A DNA stretch of 64,000 bases from Skermania sp. ID1734 (GCF_007489285.1 NZ_VLIY01000022.1:1-64000); one strand, 5' to 3'; shown: positions 23,189 to 33,460, counted from the stretch's first letter. The notes: generated from the letters alone by a model not told the origin. Made by a program: numbers and translations.

Positions 23189-24627
23189 TCCGTCACCTCC
23201 AAGCCGAGCAGATCCTCGACAGTCTCTCTGCGAAGTATCAACCTGGCGTTTCCATCCCGGACTGCAACCACCGCCGGCCGTGGCAGCAGGTTGTACCGGC
23301 TCGACATCGAATAGCAGTACGCCCCCGTCGCCGCGACCGCGAGCAGGTCTCCGGGGCCGACATCGGCCGGAATCCACAGATCCCGGACGACCACATCGCC
23401 ACTCTCACAATGCTTGCCGACCACCCGCGCTACGACCGGTTCGGCGGTGCTGTCCCGGGAGACCAAGCGGGAATCGTAATCGGCCTGGTACAGCGAGGTG
23501 CGAATATTGTCGCTCATGCCGCCGTCGATGCTCACGTAGCGCCGGTGGGCACCCGACCCGAGGTCGACATCCTTGATCGTGCCGACCTCATACAGCGTCA
23601 CAGTGCCGGGCCCGGCAATGGCACGGCCCGGCTCCACCGCCAGGATCGGCACCGGTAGACCGGCCAACGCCGACTCGGTCGCGACAATATCGCGCAGTTT
23701 GTGCGCCAGCTCCGCCATCGGCGGCGGGTCGTCGCTCGGCACATACGAAATGCCGAGCCCGCCACCGAGGTCCACGATTCGAACCTGCGAAGCCTTCGCC
23801 ACGCCGAATTCTCCGACGATGTCGCGCAGCAGCCCGATCACCCGGCGCGCGGCCAGCTCGAAGCCGTCGACTTCGAAGATCTGTGAGCCGATGTGGCTGT
23901 GCAGGCCCACCAAGCGCAGGTTCGGCGACGCAAACACGCGGCGGACAGCTTGCATCGCAACGCTTTCACCAGCGCCGCCGGCCGAGGCCGTCAGGGAGAA
24001 TCCGAACTTCTGATCCTCGTGCGCTGTGGAAATGAACTCGTGCGTGTGGGCCTCGACGCCGACGGTGACCCGCACCAGGACCTTTTGGACAACGCCGGCG
24101 CGGGCGGCGATCTCGTCGAGCCGGTCGATTTCGGTCATCGAATCCAGCACGACGTGACCGACCCCGGCGGCGACCGCGGCCTCCAGCTCGGGGACCGACT
24201 TGTTGTTGCCGTGCACCGCGATACGTTCGGGCGGAAAACCCGCATGCAGCGCGATCGCCAACTCACCGCCGGAACAGACGTCGAGGTGCAGCCCCTCGTC
24301 TGCCACCCAGCGCGCGATCTCCGTGCACAGGAAGGCCTTGGACGCGTAGTGAATTCGCGCCCCGGGACCGAATGCCTTCACGATCTCCCGGCAGCGAAAC
24401 CGGAAATCGTCCTCGTCGACGACGAACAGCGGAGTCCCGTACGTGCGGGCAAGCTCGGTGACCGAGACGCCAGCCAGCCGAACCACGCCGTCACTGCCGC
24501 GAACAGCGTTGCGCGGGTAAACATGTGGCGGCAGCGCCGTCATCTCCCCGGGTTCGCGAGGCCGCTCGGGCAGGTTCGGTGCGTGCGGGACCTCCGCGTG
24601 CCGCGGTCCGGCAGGGTGGGCGCTCAC
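23185..24627 (-). CDS. lysA: Diaminopimelate decarboxylase
   Basis: PLP enzyme of the alanine racemase fold that makes lysine from meso-DAP. It is 480 residues, with the PLP lysine at Lys97 in [10 protein letters not shown]. The glycine loop [11 protein letters not shown] and the dimer-interface active-site Cys in GKHCESGD are present. The N terminus has about 28 Pro-rich residues before the core. It overlaps argS and hom by four bases each. Confidence 0.96.
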   Translation of the reverse strand: MSAHPAGPRHAEVPHAPNLPERPREPGEMTALPPHVYPRNAVRGSDGVVRLAGVSVTELARTYGTPLFVVDEDDFRFRCREIVKAFGPGARIHYASKAFLCTEIARWVADEGLHLDVCSGGELAIALHAGFPPERIAVHGNNKSVPELEAAVAAGVGHVVLDSMTEIDRLDEIAARAGVVQKVLVRVTVGVEAHTHEFISTAHEDQKFGFSLTASAGGAGESVAMQAVRRVFASPNLRLVGLHSHIGSQIFEVDGFELAARRVIGLLRDIVGEFGVAKASQVRIVDLGGGLGISYVPSDDPPPMAELAHKLRDIVATESALAGLPVPILAVEPGRAIAGPGTVTLYEVGTIKDVDLGSGAHRRYVSIDGGMSDNIRTSLYQADYDSRLVSRDSTAEPVVARVVGKHCESGDVVVRDLWIPADVGPGDLLAVAATGAYCYSMSSRYNLLPRPAVVAVRDGNARLILRRETVEDLLGLEVTE

Positions 24628-26276
24628 ATCTGCTCCGGAGCCGAAACGCCGAGCAGGCCAAGGCCGTTGGCAAGAACCTGACGCGTCGCGTCACACAGCG
24701 CCAAGCGCGCAGTGTGCAAGTCGGTGGGTTCTTCGTCCCCTTGGGGCAGCACCCGATTGGCGCCGTAGAACCGGTGATACGCGCCCGCCAGCTCCTCCAG
24801 ATACCGCGCAATACGGTGTGGCTCACGCAGACTCGCCGCGCTCGCGACCACCCGCGGGTACTCACCGATGGTCCGGATCAACTCGCCCTCGTGCTCGGTG
24901 ACGAGCAGCGACAGGTCCGGGTTCTGCGACGTCACCCCGAGATCGGCCGCGTTGCGGGCCAACGAGGACAGCCGAGCGTGCGCGTATTGCACGTAGTAGA
25001 CCGGGTTTTCGTTGCTCTGACTGGCCCACAACTGCAGGTCGATGTCGATGCTCGAGTTCACCGAACTGCGCACCAGAACGTAGCGCGCCGCGTCTACGCC
25101 GATCGCCTCGACCAGGTCCTCCAACGTGATGACCGTGCCGGCGCGCTTGCTCATCCGGACCGGGGCGCCGTCGCGAACCAGGTTCACCATCTGCCCGATC
25201 AGGACCTCGACGGTGTCCGGATTGTCGCCGAACGCGGCTGCGGCAGCCTTCAACCGTCCGATATAACCGTGATGGTCCGCGCCCAGCATGTAGATGCACA
25301 GATCGAAGCCGCGCGCACGCTTGTCCTGGAAGTAGGCGATATCGCCCGCGATATAGGCGGAATTGCCGTCGCTCTTGATGACGACGCGGTCCTGATCGTC
25401 ACCGTAAGCGGTGCTCTTGATCCACCAGGCGCCGTCGGATTGGTACAGGTTGCCCGACGCCTTGAGTTGCTCCACGGCGCGGTCCACCGCGCCGGAGGTG
25501 AAAAGCGAGCTTTCGTTGAAGTAGACGTCGAAATCGGTGCCGAAGTTGTGCAGCGACTCCTTGATGTGGGCGAACATCAACTCGACGCCGGCCGCGCGGA
25601 ACGTCTCGAGACGCTCCTGCTCGGGTGCGTCGAGAACCGCCGGGTGCGCCGCGATCACGTCGGCGGCAATTTCGTGGATGTATGCCCCGGCGTAGCCGTC
25701 CTCCGGCGTGGGTTCGTCGAGCGCGGCGGCCACCAACGACCGCGCGAACCGATCGATCTGCGCGCCATGGTCATTGAAGTAGTACTCGCGCGTCACGTCG
25801 GCACCCTGGGTCGACAGGATCCGTCCGAGCGCATCACCGACCGCGGCCCAGCGGGTGCCGCCGAGGTGGATTGGGCCCGTCGGGTTGGCCGAAACGAACT
25901 CGAGATTGATCTTGGTCTTGGCGAGCGTGTTGTTGGTTCCGTACCGCTCGCCCTCGGTCAGTACCTTGTCCAGGATCGCGCCCTGCGCCGAGGCAGCCAG
26001 CCTGATGTTGATGAATCCCGGCCCGGCGACCTCTGCAGATTCGATTCCTTCCGTGGCCGCAAGCGCGGCGGCCAGCCACGCCGCCAGCTCGCGCGGATTG
26101 ACGCCGGCCGGCTTGGCGATCTGCATGGCGACGTTCGACGCGTAATCCCCGTGCCCGGGGTTGCGCGGACGCTCGACCTTGAGTTCCGCAGGCAGCACGG
26201 CGGCGTCGAGGCCGTGCTCGGCGAGCACCTTCGCGGCGCTGGCGCGCAACACTTCGGCAAGGTCAGCTGGAGTCAC
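24624..26276 (-). CDS. argS: Arginyl-tRNA synthetase
   Basis: Class I synthetase charging tRNA-Arg. It is 550 residues. The HIGH signature appears as HLGG (137-140) in [15 protein letters not shown], and the KMSKS-like motif as RMSKRAGT. The C-terminal DALR domain ends the protein. The start is GTG at 26276. First gene of the argS-lysA-hom-thrC-thrB unit. The 200-base gap to the DUF3105 gene should hold divergent promoters, but I cannot name them. Confidence 0.97.
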   Translation of the reverse strand: MTPADLAEVLRASAAKVLAEHGLDAAVLPAELKVERPRNPGHGDYASNVAMQIAKPAGVNPRELAAWLAAALAATEGIESAEVAGPGFINIRLAASAQGAILDKVLTEGERYGTNNTLAKTKINLEFVSANPTGPIHLGGTRWAAVGDALGRILSTQGADVTREYYFNDHGAQIDRFARSLVAAALDEPTPEDGYAGAYIHEIAADVIAAHPAVLDAPEQERLETFRAAGVELMFAHIKESLHNFGTDFDVYFNESSLFTSGAVDRAVEQLKASGNLYQSDGAWWIKSTAYGDDQDRVVIKSDGNSAYIAGDIAYFQDKRARGFDLCIYMLGADHHGYIGRLKAAAAAFGDNPDTVEVLIGQMVNLVRDGAPVRMSKRAGTVITLEDLVEAIGVDAARYVLVRSSVNSSIDIDLQLWASQSNENPVYYVQYAHARLSSLARNAADLGVTSQNPDLSLLVTEHEGELIRTIGEYPRVVASAASLREPHRIARYLEELAGAYHRFYGANRVLPQGDEEPTDLHTARLALCDATRQVLANGLGLLGVSAPEQM

Positions 26277-26476
26277 GGGTGTTTATCCTATGGGCTGCGC
26301 TTTACGGCCCGCACCGCGCATTATGTCCGCGACGCCCGCCGAGCTGCCCATGGTCAATAAAGCGTTCTCTCAGGAAGTGCGCAGTACAGTGGGGGTCGCT
26401 CTCGGGCGGGCAGGCATCGAGCGCTGCGCACGCCCAAGCGCGACAAACGTCCACGAAGCGAAAGAGCAGACCTGTA

Positions 26477-27415
26477 ATGCCCAGCGGTTCTCTAGGCAAA
26501 CGCGACAAATCCGCCACGGGGGCCAAGTCGGCCAAGGCGATTCGCGCCGCCAGCAAGAAGCGGCGTCCAACCGGCAAGGGCCTCAAGGGCCGGCAGATCC
26601 CGTGGCTCACCATCGCGGCCGCTGTGGTGATCGTCGCGCTCATCGCCGTCCTGGCCTACAACATGGTTCCGAAGTTCCAGACCAAGGCCGAGCAGCAGAA
26701 ATACACCCCTAGTGAGACGGACAAGGATCCGTCCAGCCAGATTTCCGGCATTGTCACCAAGACCTATCCCGCCGGCCTGCACGTCAGCCCAGCCCAGCGG
26801 GTTGCCTATGACCAGTCGCCACCGTTCGGCGGTCCGCACGACGCCAACTGGGCGACCTGTATGGGCAACGTCTACCCGAAGGCGATCCGTACCGAGAACG
26901 CCGTGCACTCCCTCGAGCACGGAGCGATCTGGATCACCTACAACCCCGACAAGCTCGATGCCGCCGGCGTCAGCGAACTGGCGTCGAAGGTCAAGGGGCA
27001 GCAGTACATGCTGATGTCGCCGTATCCGGGACTCAGCACACCGATCTCCCTGCAAGCGTGGGGCCATCAACTCAAGCTCAGCGATCCCAACGACAAGCGC
27101 ATCGACGAATTCATCACAGCGCTGCGGCTGAACAAGTACACCTATCCCGAGGTGGGCGCGAGCTGCACGACTATTCCGGGGCAGGGATCCTTCGACCCCG
27201 ACAACCCGCCGCCCTTCGACCCAACCCCGCCCGGTCCCAACGCCGTTCAGATGGACGGCAAGGGCCTGCAGGTCGACCCCAACGAGGTCAGCGGCGCGGG
27301 CATGCCGCCAGGACTGCCGGGCGCACCTGCTCCCGCGCCAGCCCCGGCACCGGCGCCCGCACCCGCGCCAGCTCCGGCCCCGGCGCCCGCTCCCGCTCCG
27401 GCCCCTGCGCAGTGA
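26477..27415 (+). CDS. DUF3105 membrane-anchored protein with Pro-Ala tail
   Basis: A 312-residue protein. It has a Lys/Arg-rich cytoplasmic N terminus, one membrane helix (about 37-58, WLTIAAAVVIVALIAVLAYN) and an exported DUF3105 domain with conserved Cys and His (GGPHDANWATCMGNVY, VHSLEHGAIWITY). The tail of about 45 residues is almost entirely Ala-Pro, as in cell-wall-spanning linkers. I start it at the ATG at 26477, because upstream in-frame sequence is not coding-like. Its stop shares one base with the next ATG (TGATG). DUF3105 and DUF305 are often neighbours; the function is unknown, possibly metal-related. Confidence 0.88.
   Translation: MPSGSLGKRDKSATGAKSAKAIRAASKKRRPTGKGLKGRQIPWLTIAAAVVIVALIAVLAYNMVPKFQTKAEQQKYTPSETDKDPSSQISGIVTKTYPAGLHVSPAQRVAYDQSPPFGGPHDANWATCMGNVYPKAIRTENAVHSLEHGAIWITYNPDKLDAAGVSELASKVKGQQYMLMSPYPGLSTPISLQAWGHQLKLSDPNDKRIDEFITALRLNKYTYPEVGASCTTIPGQGSFDPDNPPPFDPTPPGPNAVQMDGKGLQVDPNEVSGAGMPPGLPGAPAPAPAPAPAPAPAPAPAPAPAPAPAPAQ
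27321..27412 (+). repeat. Ala-Pro coding repeat (GCN-CCN)
   Basis: A low-complexity run of alternating Ala and Pro codons at the 3' end of the DUF3105 gene. The codons vary in the third base, so the repeat is conserved at protein level more than at DNA level. Confidence 0.8.
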
Positions 27416-28119
27416 TGACCGACGAAACGGCGACGCAGCAGTCCCAGACGGCAGATTCAGCGCCGGCGGCCAGGCGGAGTCAGCGCGGCGCACTGCTCGT
27501 GCTCGGCGTTATCGCCGTCGCGCTGGTCGGCTTTGCGGTCGGGTTTTTTGTGCGACCGGCCACTCAGGACAGCACCCCCCAGCCTGGCGCAGTGGACATC
27601 GGCTTTTCCCAAGACATGACCGTGCACCACAACCAAGCCATCGAAATGGCGTCGTTGGCCCTGACCAACACCACCGACGGCGCGGTGCGCAACCTTGCCT
27701 ACGACATCCTGACCAGTCAGCAGAACCAGGTCGGCCAGATGCAGGGCTGGCTGGCCATGTGGGGCGAACCGAGCCTGCCGACCGGCGGGTACATGGGCTG
27801 GATGACGGGCGATTCCGGCCACGGTGGCATGACGATGGCGCACTCCGGTCCGGTCTCGACCATGCCTGGCATGGCCAGCCAAGCCGAGATCGCGCAGCTA
27901 CGCCAGGCTCGCGGTCAGCAGCTCGACGTGCTCTTCTTGCAGCTGATGCTTCGGCATCACGAGGGCGGCCTGCCGATGATGCAGTACGCCGCGCAGCATG
28001 CCGATGTGGAAGTGGTTCGCCAGCTGGCGCAGACGATGGTGAACACCCAGCAGAACGAGGCGAAGACCATGACAGAAATGCTCGCCGCGCGCGGCGCGCA
28101 GCCACTGCCGATGAACTGA
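27415..28119 (+). CDS. DUF305 family membrane-anchored protein
   Basis: A 234-residue protein with one N-terminal membrane helix (about 25-47, ALLVLGVIAVALVGFAVGFF) and an exported DUF305 four-helix region. The paired His motifs DMTVHHNQAIEMA and MLRHHEGGLPMM are typical. Between them lies a Met/His/Gly-rich stretch (GHGGMTMAHSG, MPGM) that could bind copper; this is inference. Translation is coupled to the DUF3105 gene. Confidence 0.9.
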   Translation: MTDETATQQSQTADSAPAARRSQRGALLVLGVIAVALVGFAVGFFVRPATQDSTPQPGAVDIGFSQDMTVHHNQAIEMASLALTNTTDGAVRNLAYDILTSQQNQVGQMQGWLAMWGEPSLPTGGYMGWMTGDSGHGGMTMAHSGPVSTMPGMASQAEIAQLRQARGQQLDVLFLQLMLRHHEGGLPMMQYAAQHADVEVVRQLAQTMVNTQQNEAKTMTEMLAARGAQPLPMN

Positions 28120-28140
28120 CCGCAAACGCCGCGAAGGCCC

Positions 28141-28184
28141 CTGTGCGTGAGTTTTCACCGCCCGCGGTGAAAACTCACGCACAG
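28141..28184. terminator. Perfect palindrome, 20-bp arms (REP-like or bidirectional terminator)
   Basis: CTGTGCGTGAGTTTTCACCG (28141-28160), a four-base centre, then its exact reverse complement (28165-28184). It lies 21 bases after the DUF305 stop. A related palindrome with AAATTT in place of GTTTT is at 63389-63434, also after a stop codon. No T-run follows, so termination is plausible but not proven. Confidence 0.7.
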
Positions 28185-28260
28185 CCACAGCCCGACTTTG
28201 GTCAGCCACCACGGATGAGTTAGGGTTACACCGCCCAATTGGCGAGCTGATCTCCAGCCC

Positions 28261-28333
28261 GCCCCCGTAGCTCAGGGGATAGAGCGTTCGCCTCCGGAGC
28301 GAAAGGCCGCAGGTTCGAATCCTGCCGGGGGCA
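28261..28333 (+). tRNA. tRNA-Arg (anticodon CCG)
   Basis: A complete 73-base cloverleaf. Acceptor GCCCCCG pairs with CGGGGGC; D-arm GCTC/GAGC; anticodon stem TTCGC/GCGAA with loop CTCCGGA, giving CCG; T-arm GCAGG/CCTGC with loop TTCGAAT; discriminator A. It reads CGG codons. It stands alone between the DUF305 gene and a small unknown gene. Confidence 0.97.
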
Positions 28334-28526
28334 CAGAGTTTTCGCAGGTAAGCGCATCCTTCATCGATACCCCGCAGATGTCCGTAACACTGCGCACGCA
28401 TCGTCGCTAGGTCGGACTTGCCACCTAAGCGGACACAGCGTGATCTAGGCAACACCGCGTTCAACAGTTTGCCGCTCGGGTATCCGTCTGGAACAGGACA
28501 AACACACCCAGCATCAGAGGGACGCG

Positions 28527-28952
28527 ATGCTCTACACCTTGAAATGGCCCGACGGCCAGTCCGTTGCGGATTCGATCGTGGAAAGCATGTCCGACGGCGA
28601 CGAACAACTGCGGACGCTCGCCGCGCTCGGCCTCGAGGCCACCGAAGCTTGGCAGGTCGAGTGCGCTCGCAAGGAAAGCCTGCACCGACTCAGTAGAGCG
28701 TCGCTGCACAACTGCGAGGAACTGAGCGCCGCGTTCTTCAGCTTCGCCAATTCGGTACGCACCACCATCGACGGGCTCGACGCCATTGTGGAGAGCGGAC
28801 GCTTGGACTCGGTGGCGGTCGCTCATCTCAGAGACGACCTGCTGCGCGCCCTCGGCCACTCGCTGTCTCAGGCGAAGGCGTCCACGCTCGAGTTCGAGCG
28901 CGAGGCGTCCGCGATCGAACAAGAGGTGCGCAGCCGCTGCGAGTTCGACTGA
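28527..28952 (+). CDS. Small protein of unknown function
   Basis: A 141-residue soluble, mostly helical, acidic protein with no motif that I recognise. The ATG follows AGAGGGA by five bases and codon third positions are G/C-rich, so I take it as real over the overlapping minus-strand frame. It contains several Glu/Ala/Leu-rich helices (LEATEAWQVECARKESLHRL, STLEFEREASAIEQEV). It converges on cysQ. The 193 bases between the tRNA and this gene show nothing else. Confidence 0.7.
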   Translation: MLYTLKWPDGQSVADSIVESMSDGDEQLRTLAALGLEATEAWQVECARKESLHRLSRASLHNCEELSAAFFSFANSVRTTIDGLDAIVESGRLDSVAVAHLRDDLLRALGHSLSQAKASTLEFEREASAIEQEVRSRCEFD

Positions 28953-29030
28953 CATCAGCGCCGCTCGCTCAGTTGTGGCGCCGCGCGCCAAACGCCTGCA
29001 GCAACTCAGCAATTCCGCGCGCGGCGGCGC

Positions 29031-29780
29031 TCAGGCGACCACGCGCAGAATGGTCTCGGCAACGCGCGGATCGCAGATGATCAAATCTGGCAGATACGGA
29101 TGATCGGCGTTGTAGCGCAGTGGTGAACCGTCGATCCGCGAGCAATGCAACCCGGCACTGAGCGCCACCCCGACCGGCGCCGCCGAGTCCCACTCCCACT
29201 GGCCGCCCGCGTGCACATAGGCATCGGCGTCCCCGCGCAGCACCGCCATGGCCTTCGCCCCGGCGGATCCCATCGGAATGATCTGCGCTCCCAATCTTTT
29301 TCGCAGCTTCTTGACGAATGCGGGCGGCCGACTGTCACTGACAACGACCCGCAGCGGCGCGGCGGGAACGCTACGCGCAGGTCGGGAATCCGCGCTCGAA
29401 TACACCTCCCCGCGCGCCGGTTGCGCGACCGCGGCCGCGCCGATCCCCACGCCCGACGTCCACAACGCCACGTGCACCGCCCAGTCGGTCCGGCCGGACA
29501 TCCCGTACTCCCGGGTGCCGTCGAGCGGGTCGATGATCCACACGCGTTCGCTGCGCAGCCGCGACTTGTCGTCGACAGCCTCCTCGGACAGCACCGCATC
29601 GCCGGGACGTTCGGCACCCAGCCGGTCGAGCAGCAGATCGTTGGATCGGCGGTCACCTTCGCGGCCGAGTTCCTTACCGGTCGGACCGTTCGGCGCATCG
29701 CGGAGTCCGAGCAGCAACTGACCGGCGTCCCGGGCCAAGCTGGCGGCCAATTCGACGTCGGACAGCTGCGACCCGTTCAC
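29031..29780 (-). CDS. cysQ: 3'(2'),5'-bisphosphate nucleotidase CysQ
   Basis: Removes the 3'-phosphate of PAP, the by-product of PAPS use, and so relieves inhibition of sulfotransferases and PAPS reductase. It is 249 residues of the inositol monophosphatase fold. Metal sites are IDPLDGT (83-89) and a C-terminal WEWDSAAPVGVAL. Its ATG overlaps the cysNC stop by four bases, tying it to sulfate activation. Confidence 0.93.
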   Translation of the reverse strand: MNGSQLSDVELAASLARDAGQLLLGLRDAPNGPTGKELGREGDRRSNDLLLDRLGAERPGDAVLSEEAVDDKSRLRSERVWIIDPLDGTREYGMSGRTDWAVHVALWTSGVGIGAAAVAQPARGEVYSSADSRPARSVPAAPLRVVVSDSRPPAFVKKLRKRLGAQIIPMGSAGAKAMAVLRGDADAYVHAGGQWEWDSAAPVGVALSAGLHCSRIDGSPLRYNADHPYLPDLIICDPRVAETILRVVA

Positions 29781-31618
29781 AGGCCGAGCCGATCGATGAT
29801 CTTCGCGGCCTGTCGCGCCGGATCTCCATCGGCGGGATGCAGGACCACCTCGGCATGCAAGGGCTCCTCGTAGGGGTCGTCGATGCCCGTGAAGCCAGTG
29901 ATCTCACCCGCTCGCGCCTTGGCGTACATGCCTTTCGGATCCCGGCGCTCGCATTCGGCCAGTGGCGTCGCGACGAACACCTCGACGAATGGCAGGCCGG
30001 CGGCCTCGTGCAGATCCCGCACCCGCGACCGATCGGTCCGGAAGGGACTGATCAGCGACGCGATAGCGATGACCCCCGCATCGGCGAGCAGCTTCGCCAC
30101 TTCCCCAGTCCGCCTGACATTTTCGGCACGATCAGCCTCGCTGAAGCCGAGATCGGCGTTCAGGCCGTGTCGCAGATTGTCGCCGTCGAGCCGGTACGCG
30201 GGATGCCCGGCCGCAACCAGTCGCCGCTCCAATTCTACCGCGACACTGGACTTTCCGCTTGCCGACAGCCCGGTCAGCCACACGGTCATGCCGCGTGTTC
30301 CGCGTTGCTCTCGACTGATCGCGGATTGATGCCATACCACCCGCGACGCGGTCAGCGCCGGACCGGTGATGACGCCGGCAGCGACCGTGTTGTTGGTCGA
30401 CTCGTCGACGAGAATGAAGCTGCCGGTGGTGCGATTGCGGCGGTAGGCGTCGAACAGCAACGGTTGCTGACAGCTCAGCTGCACCCGGCCGATCTCGTTG
30501 AGCTGCAACGACTGTGCTGATTGGTCGCGGTGCAGTGTGTTGACGTCCAGGCGGTAGTCGAGCTCGGTCACAGTAGCGCGCGTCGACGACGCCTGCTGCT
30601 GCAGCAGATACCGGTTTCCCGCTCGCAAGGTGGCAGTCTCGGAAAACCAGCACACCATGGCATCAACAGCGGCCGCCACGAGCGGTCGGTTGTTCGGTCG
30701 ACACAGCATGTCGCCACGGCTGATGTCCAATTCGTCGCTGAGTTCGATCGTCACCGCGGCGCCGTTCGGCGCGGCGTCGAGTGGGACGCCGCCCGGCCCC
30801 CAGATCGCTCGAATGCTCGTGGTGAATCCGGACGGTAGGGCGACTACCTCGTCACCCGATGCGAACACCCCGCCCGCGACGGTGCCGGCGTAACCGCGGA
30901 AGTCGTGTAGTTCAGGGCTGCGGAGTTGCGGGCGGATGACGAACTGAACCGGGAAACGGGCGTCGATCAAGTTGCGGTCGGACGCCACATGGACGTTTTC
31001 GAGGTGGTGCAGCAGCGACTGTCCCTCATACCAAGCCATATTCGTGGTGCGGTCGACGATGTTGTCGCCGAGCAGGGCGGAAATGGGAATGAAGGTCAGG
31101 TCGGCGACTTCGAGTTTGGCCGCGAATCGCCGAAAGTCCTCGTGGATTTCGTTGAACCGTTCCTGCGACCAGCCGACCAGATCCATCTTGTTGACGCAGA
31201 CGACGATGTGCCGGATGCCGAGCAGGCTGGCGATGAACGCGTGCCTGCGCGTCTGCTCGACGATGCCTTTGCGGGCGTCGACGAGGATGAGCGCCAGGTC
31301 GGCCGTGGACGCACCTGTCACCATGTTGCGGGTGTACTGCTCGTGACCGGGCGTGTCCGCGAAAATGAACTTGCGGTGCGGCGTAGCGAAATAGCGGTGT
31401 GCGACGTCGATGGTGATGCCCTGCTCGCGTTCGGCGCGTAAGCCGTCGGTCAGCAGGGCCAGATTCGCGTAGTCGTCGCCGCGCTCACGACTGGTCCGCT
31501 CGACCGCAGCCAGTTGATCCTCGAAGATCGCCTTGCTGTCATAGAGCAATCGGCCGATCAGCGTCGACTTGCCGTCATCGACGCTGCCCGCGGTGGCTAC
31601 CCGAAGCAACTGCGTCAT
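29777..31618 (-). CDS. cysNC: Sulfate adenylyltransferase large subunit fused to APS kinase (CysN-CysC)
   Basis: Bifunctional 613-residue protein. The N-terminal GTPase (G1 GSVDDGKS at 11-18, DTPGH at 87-91, NKMD at 142-145) drives APS formation with CysD. The C-terminal APS kinase (Walker A GLSASGKS at 449-456, then LDGDNLRHGLN) makes PAPS. The fusion is usual in mycobacteria. Its start shares one base with the cysD stop. Confidence 0.96.
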   Translation of the reverse strand: MTQLLRVATAGSVDDGKSTLIGRLLYDSKAIFEDQLAAVERTSRERGDDYANLALLTDGLRAEREQGITIDVAHRYFATPHRKFIFADTPGHEQYTRNMVTGASTADLALILVDARKGIVEQTRRHAFIASLLGIRHIVVCVNKMDLVGWSQERFNEIHEDFRRFAAKLEVADLTFIPISALLGDNIVDRTTNMAWYEGQSLLHHLENVHVASDRNLIDARFPVQFVIRPQLRSPELHDFRGYAGTVAGGVFASGDEVVALPSGFTTSIRAIWGPGGVPLDAAPNGAAVTIELSDELDISRGDMLCRPNNRPLVAAAVDAMVCWFSETATLRAGNRYLLQQQASSTRATVTELDYRLDVNTLHRDQSAQSLQLNEIGRVQLSCQQPLLFDAYRRNRTTGSFILVDESTNNTVAAGVITGPALTASRVVWHQSAISREQRGTRGMTVWLTGLSASGKSSVAVELERRLVAAGHPAYRLDGDNLRHGLNADLGFSEADRAENVRRTGEVAKLLADAGVIAIASLISPFRTDRSRVRDLHEAAGLPFVEVFVATPLAECERRDPKGMYAKARAGEITGFTGIDDPYEEPLHAEVVLHPADGDPARQAAKIIDRLGL

Positions 31619-32541
31619 CAGAAGTAGCCTTCCTTCTTGCGGTCCTCCATGCCGGATTCGGAGATTCGATCATCCGCGCGCGTCGCACCCCGTTCCGTCA
31701 AGCGGGTGGCCGCCACCTCCGCTGCCACTGCCGCCGCGGTAGTCGCGGTGCTCTCGACGCACCCGGTGCAAGTGGCGTCCCCGACGGTTCGGAACCGGAC
31801 AGTCGCCTCGAACGGCACCTCGCCGGGCAACAATTGCAGAAACCGGGTGCGCGCCAACAGCATCGAATCGCGGGCGACGACCTGGCGTGGGTGCGCGTAA
31901 TAGAGATGGGGTAGTTCGACGTCTTCGGCATCGATGTACTGCCAGATGTCCAGTTCGGTCCAGTTGGACAACGGGAACACCCGAATGTGTTCGCCCTGTC
32001 GATGCCGGCCGTTGTAGAGATTCCATAGCTCTGGGCGTTGCGCGCGCGGATTCCACTGACCGAACGAGTCGCGGAAACTGAAGATGCGCTCCTTGGCGCG
32101 CGCCTTCTCCTCGTCGCGGCGGGCGCCGCCGAACACCGCATCGAAGCGGTTCTCGTCGATCGCGCGCAGCAACGCGGTCGTCTGCAATCGGTTTCGCGTA
32201 CCACGCGGACCGGTGTCCTCGACGACGCGGCCGGCGTCGATGTCGTCTTGCACGCTCGCCACCACCAAGCGCAGGTTGAGCCGCTGCACGGTGCGGTCGC
32301 GGAAATCGATGACCTCGTCGAAGTTGTGGCCGGTATCGACGTGCATGACCGCGAAGGGCACCATGGCCGGCCAAAAGGCCTTTGCGGCGATGTGCAGCAT
32401 CACCGCAGAGTCTTTTCCGCCGGAGAACAGCAGCACCGGTCGCTCGAACTGAGCGGCGACTTCACGGAAGATATGCACGGCCTCGGCTTCGAGGAGGTCG
32501 AGATGGGACAACTCATAAGCGGGTGCAGTTGGGGAATTCAC
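31618..32541 (-). CDS. cysD: Sulfate adenylyltransferase small subunit
   Basis: Catalytic ATP sulfurylase subunit making APS from ATP and sulfate with CysN. It is 307 residues, with a PP-loop SGGKDS at 40-45, HVDTGHNFDEVIDFRD and an Arg/Gly-rich VFGGARRDEEKARAKE. The C terminus ends EDRKKEGYF, as in other CysD proteins. It overlaps the upstream IclR gene by four bases. Confidence 0.96.
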   Translation of the reverse strand: MNSPTAPAYELSHLDLLEAEAVHIFREVAAQFERPVLLFSGGKDSAVMLHIAAKAFWPAMVPFAVMHVDTGHNFDEVIDFRDRTVQRLNLRLVVASVQDDIDAGRVVEDTGPRGTRNRLQTTALLRAIDENRFDAVFGGARRDEEKARAKERIFSFRDSFGQWNPRAQRPELWNLYNGRHRQGEHIRVFPLSNWTELDIWQYIDAEDVELPHLYYAHPRQVVARDSMLLARTRFLQLLPGEVPFEATVRFRTVGDATCTGCVESTATTAAAVAAEVAATRLTERGATRADDRISESGMEDRKKEGYF

Positions 32542-33449
32542 CGGCGGAGCCTCCTTGGTTCGCGTCCACCCATCTCGGCGGTAACAGCATCGGCCACCAT
32601 CCGTAGCGCCTTGCCGCGAAGTTCGATCTCTGCCAATGTCTTCGCGCCTCCCACGTGCAAGGTCAGCACCATCGCCTGCCGACCGTCCGGAGAAAATACC
32701 GGCGCGGCAATCAAATTCACGTCCCCCGGCTCCTCCCCTGAGATGCGCACGCGCTCGCCGACGTTCGAGACCATCTCCCCCAACAACTCCCGCAGTTCGC
32801 GCGGCAGGTTGTGCGCGACAACCCCGGCCATCGCGGCGTGCAGGCGCCGGCCCACCGCGGTCAGCGACTCGACCAGATAGCCGGTCTCGCGACAGTACTC
32901 GACGACCCGGCGCAACCGCTGGTCGTCGAAGCGCACCGGCAACGTCGGCTCGCGGCGCAGCCAGGCGTCGAAGTCGTCATCCGTCGACCAGAGCACGTAC
33001 ATCAGGCCGATCGGCGGCGCAAAGGGATAGACCTGCCCCACCATCGCGTTGGCTGCGTCCTGACCCTCGGGACAGGTGACGTCGAGAACGGTGATCCGCT
33101 CTCCCACCACCGCCGATGCCGCGCAGACCGCGTCGAAGCGGTCGGACAATTCGGCTAGATGACGGCGCGCGATGGCCCCGACGGCATGACCCTCCTGGGC
33201 CGCGCGCCCGGCCGCGATCAGCGCCGGGCCCAGGCCGTAGGTCTTGTCGACCGGATGGCGACCGAGGTATCCCCCGTCGACGAGCGCATTGAGGATCCCA
33301 AGACAGGTCGGCTTGCTCAGGTCGAGTTCGCGGGCGAGTTCCGACAGCCCGAAGCGCTGGTCCTTGCGTAACACCAGATAGTCCAGCACCTGCACCACGC
33401 GCTCCGTGGGCGGCGAACGGCGCGCCTGCACCGAAGAAGGTTCAGTCAT
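32538..33449 (-). CDS. IclR-family transcriptional regulator
   Basis: A 303-residue regulator. The N-terminal winged helix (about 15-75, ERVVQVLDYLVLRKDQRFGL, SELARELDLSKPTCLGIL) is followed by an IclR effector domain ending in EPGDVNLIAAPVFSP. It is first in the unit IclR-cysD-cysNC-cysQ and its stop overlaps the cysD start. It faces the DUF1214 gene across 114 bases with a KstR-like palindrome 12 bases from its ATG. The ligand is unknown. IclR control of cysDNC is not the usual arrangement. Confidence 0.9.
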   Translation of the reverse strand: MTEPSSVQARRSPPTERVVQVLDYLVLRKDQRFGLSELARELDLSKPTCLGILNALVDGGYLGRHPVDKTYGLGPALIAAGRAAQEGHAVGAIARRHLAELSDRFDAVCAASAVVGERITVLDVTCPEGQDAANAMVGQVYPFAPPIGLMYVLWSTDDDFDAWLRREPTLPVRFDDQRLRRVVEYCRETGYLVESLTAVGRRLHAAMAGVVAHNLPRELRELLGEMVSNVGERVRISGEEPGDVNLIAAPVFSPDGRQAMVLTLHVGGAKTLAEIELRGKALRMVADAVTAEMGGREPRRLRR

Positions 33450-33460
33450 TGACCACCGCC

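Noticed and set aside
23189-23377. Upstream extension of hom by 63 codons
   Set aside because: It lies entirely inside lysA in another frame; the GTG overlapping the lysA stop gives a normal Hom length.
28461-29012. Minus-strand frame opposite the 141-residue unknown gene
   Set aside because: The plus-strand frame has a better ribosome binding site and codon pattern; the minus frame looks compositional.
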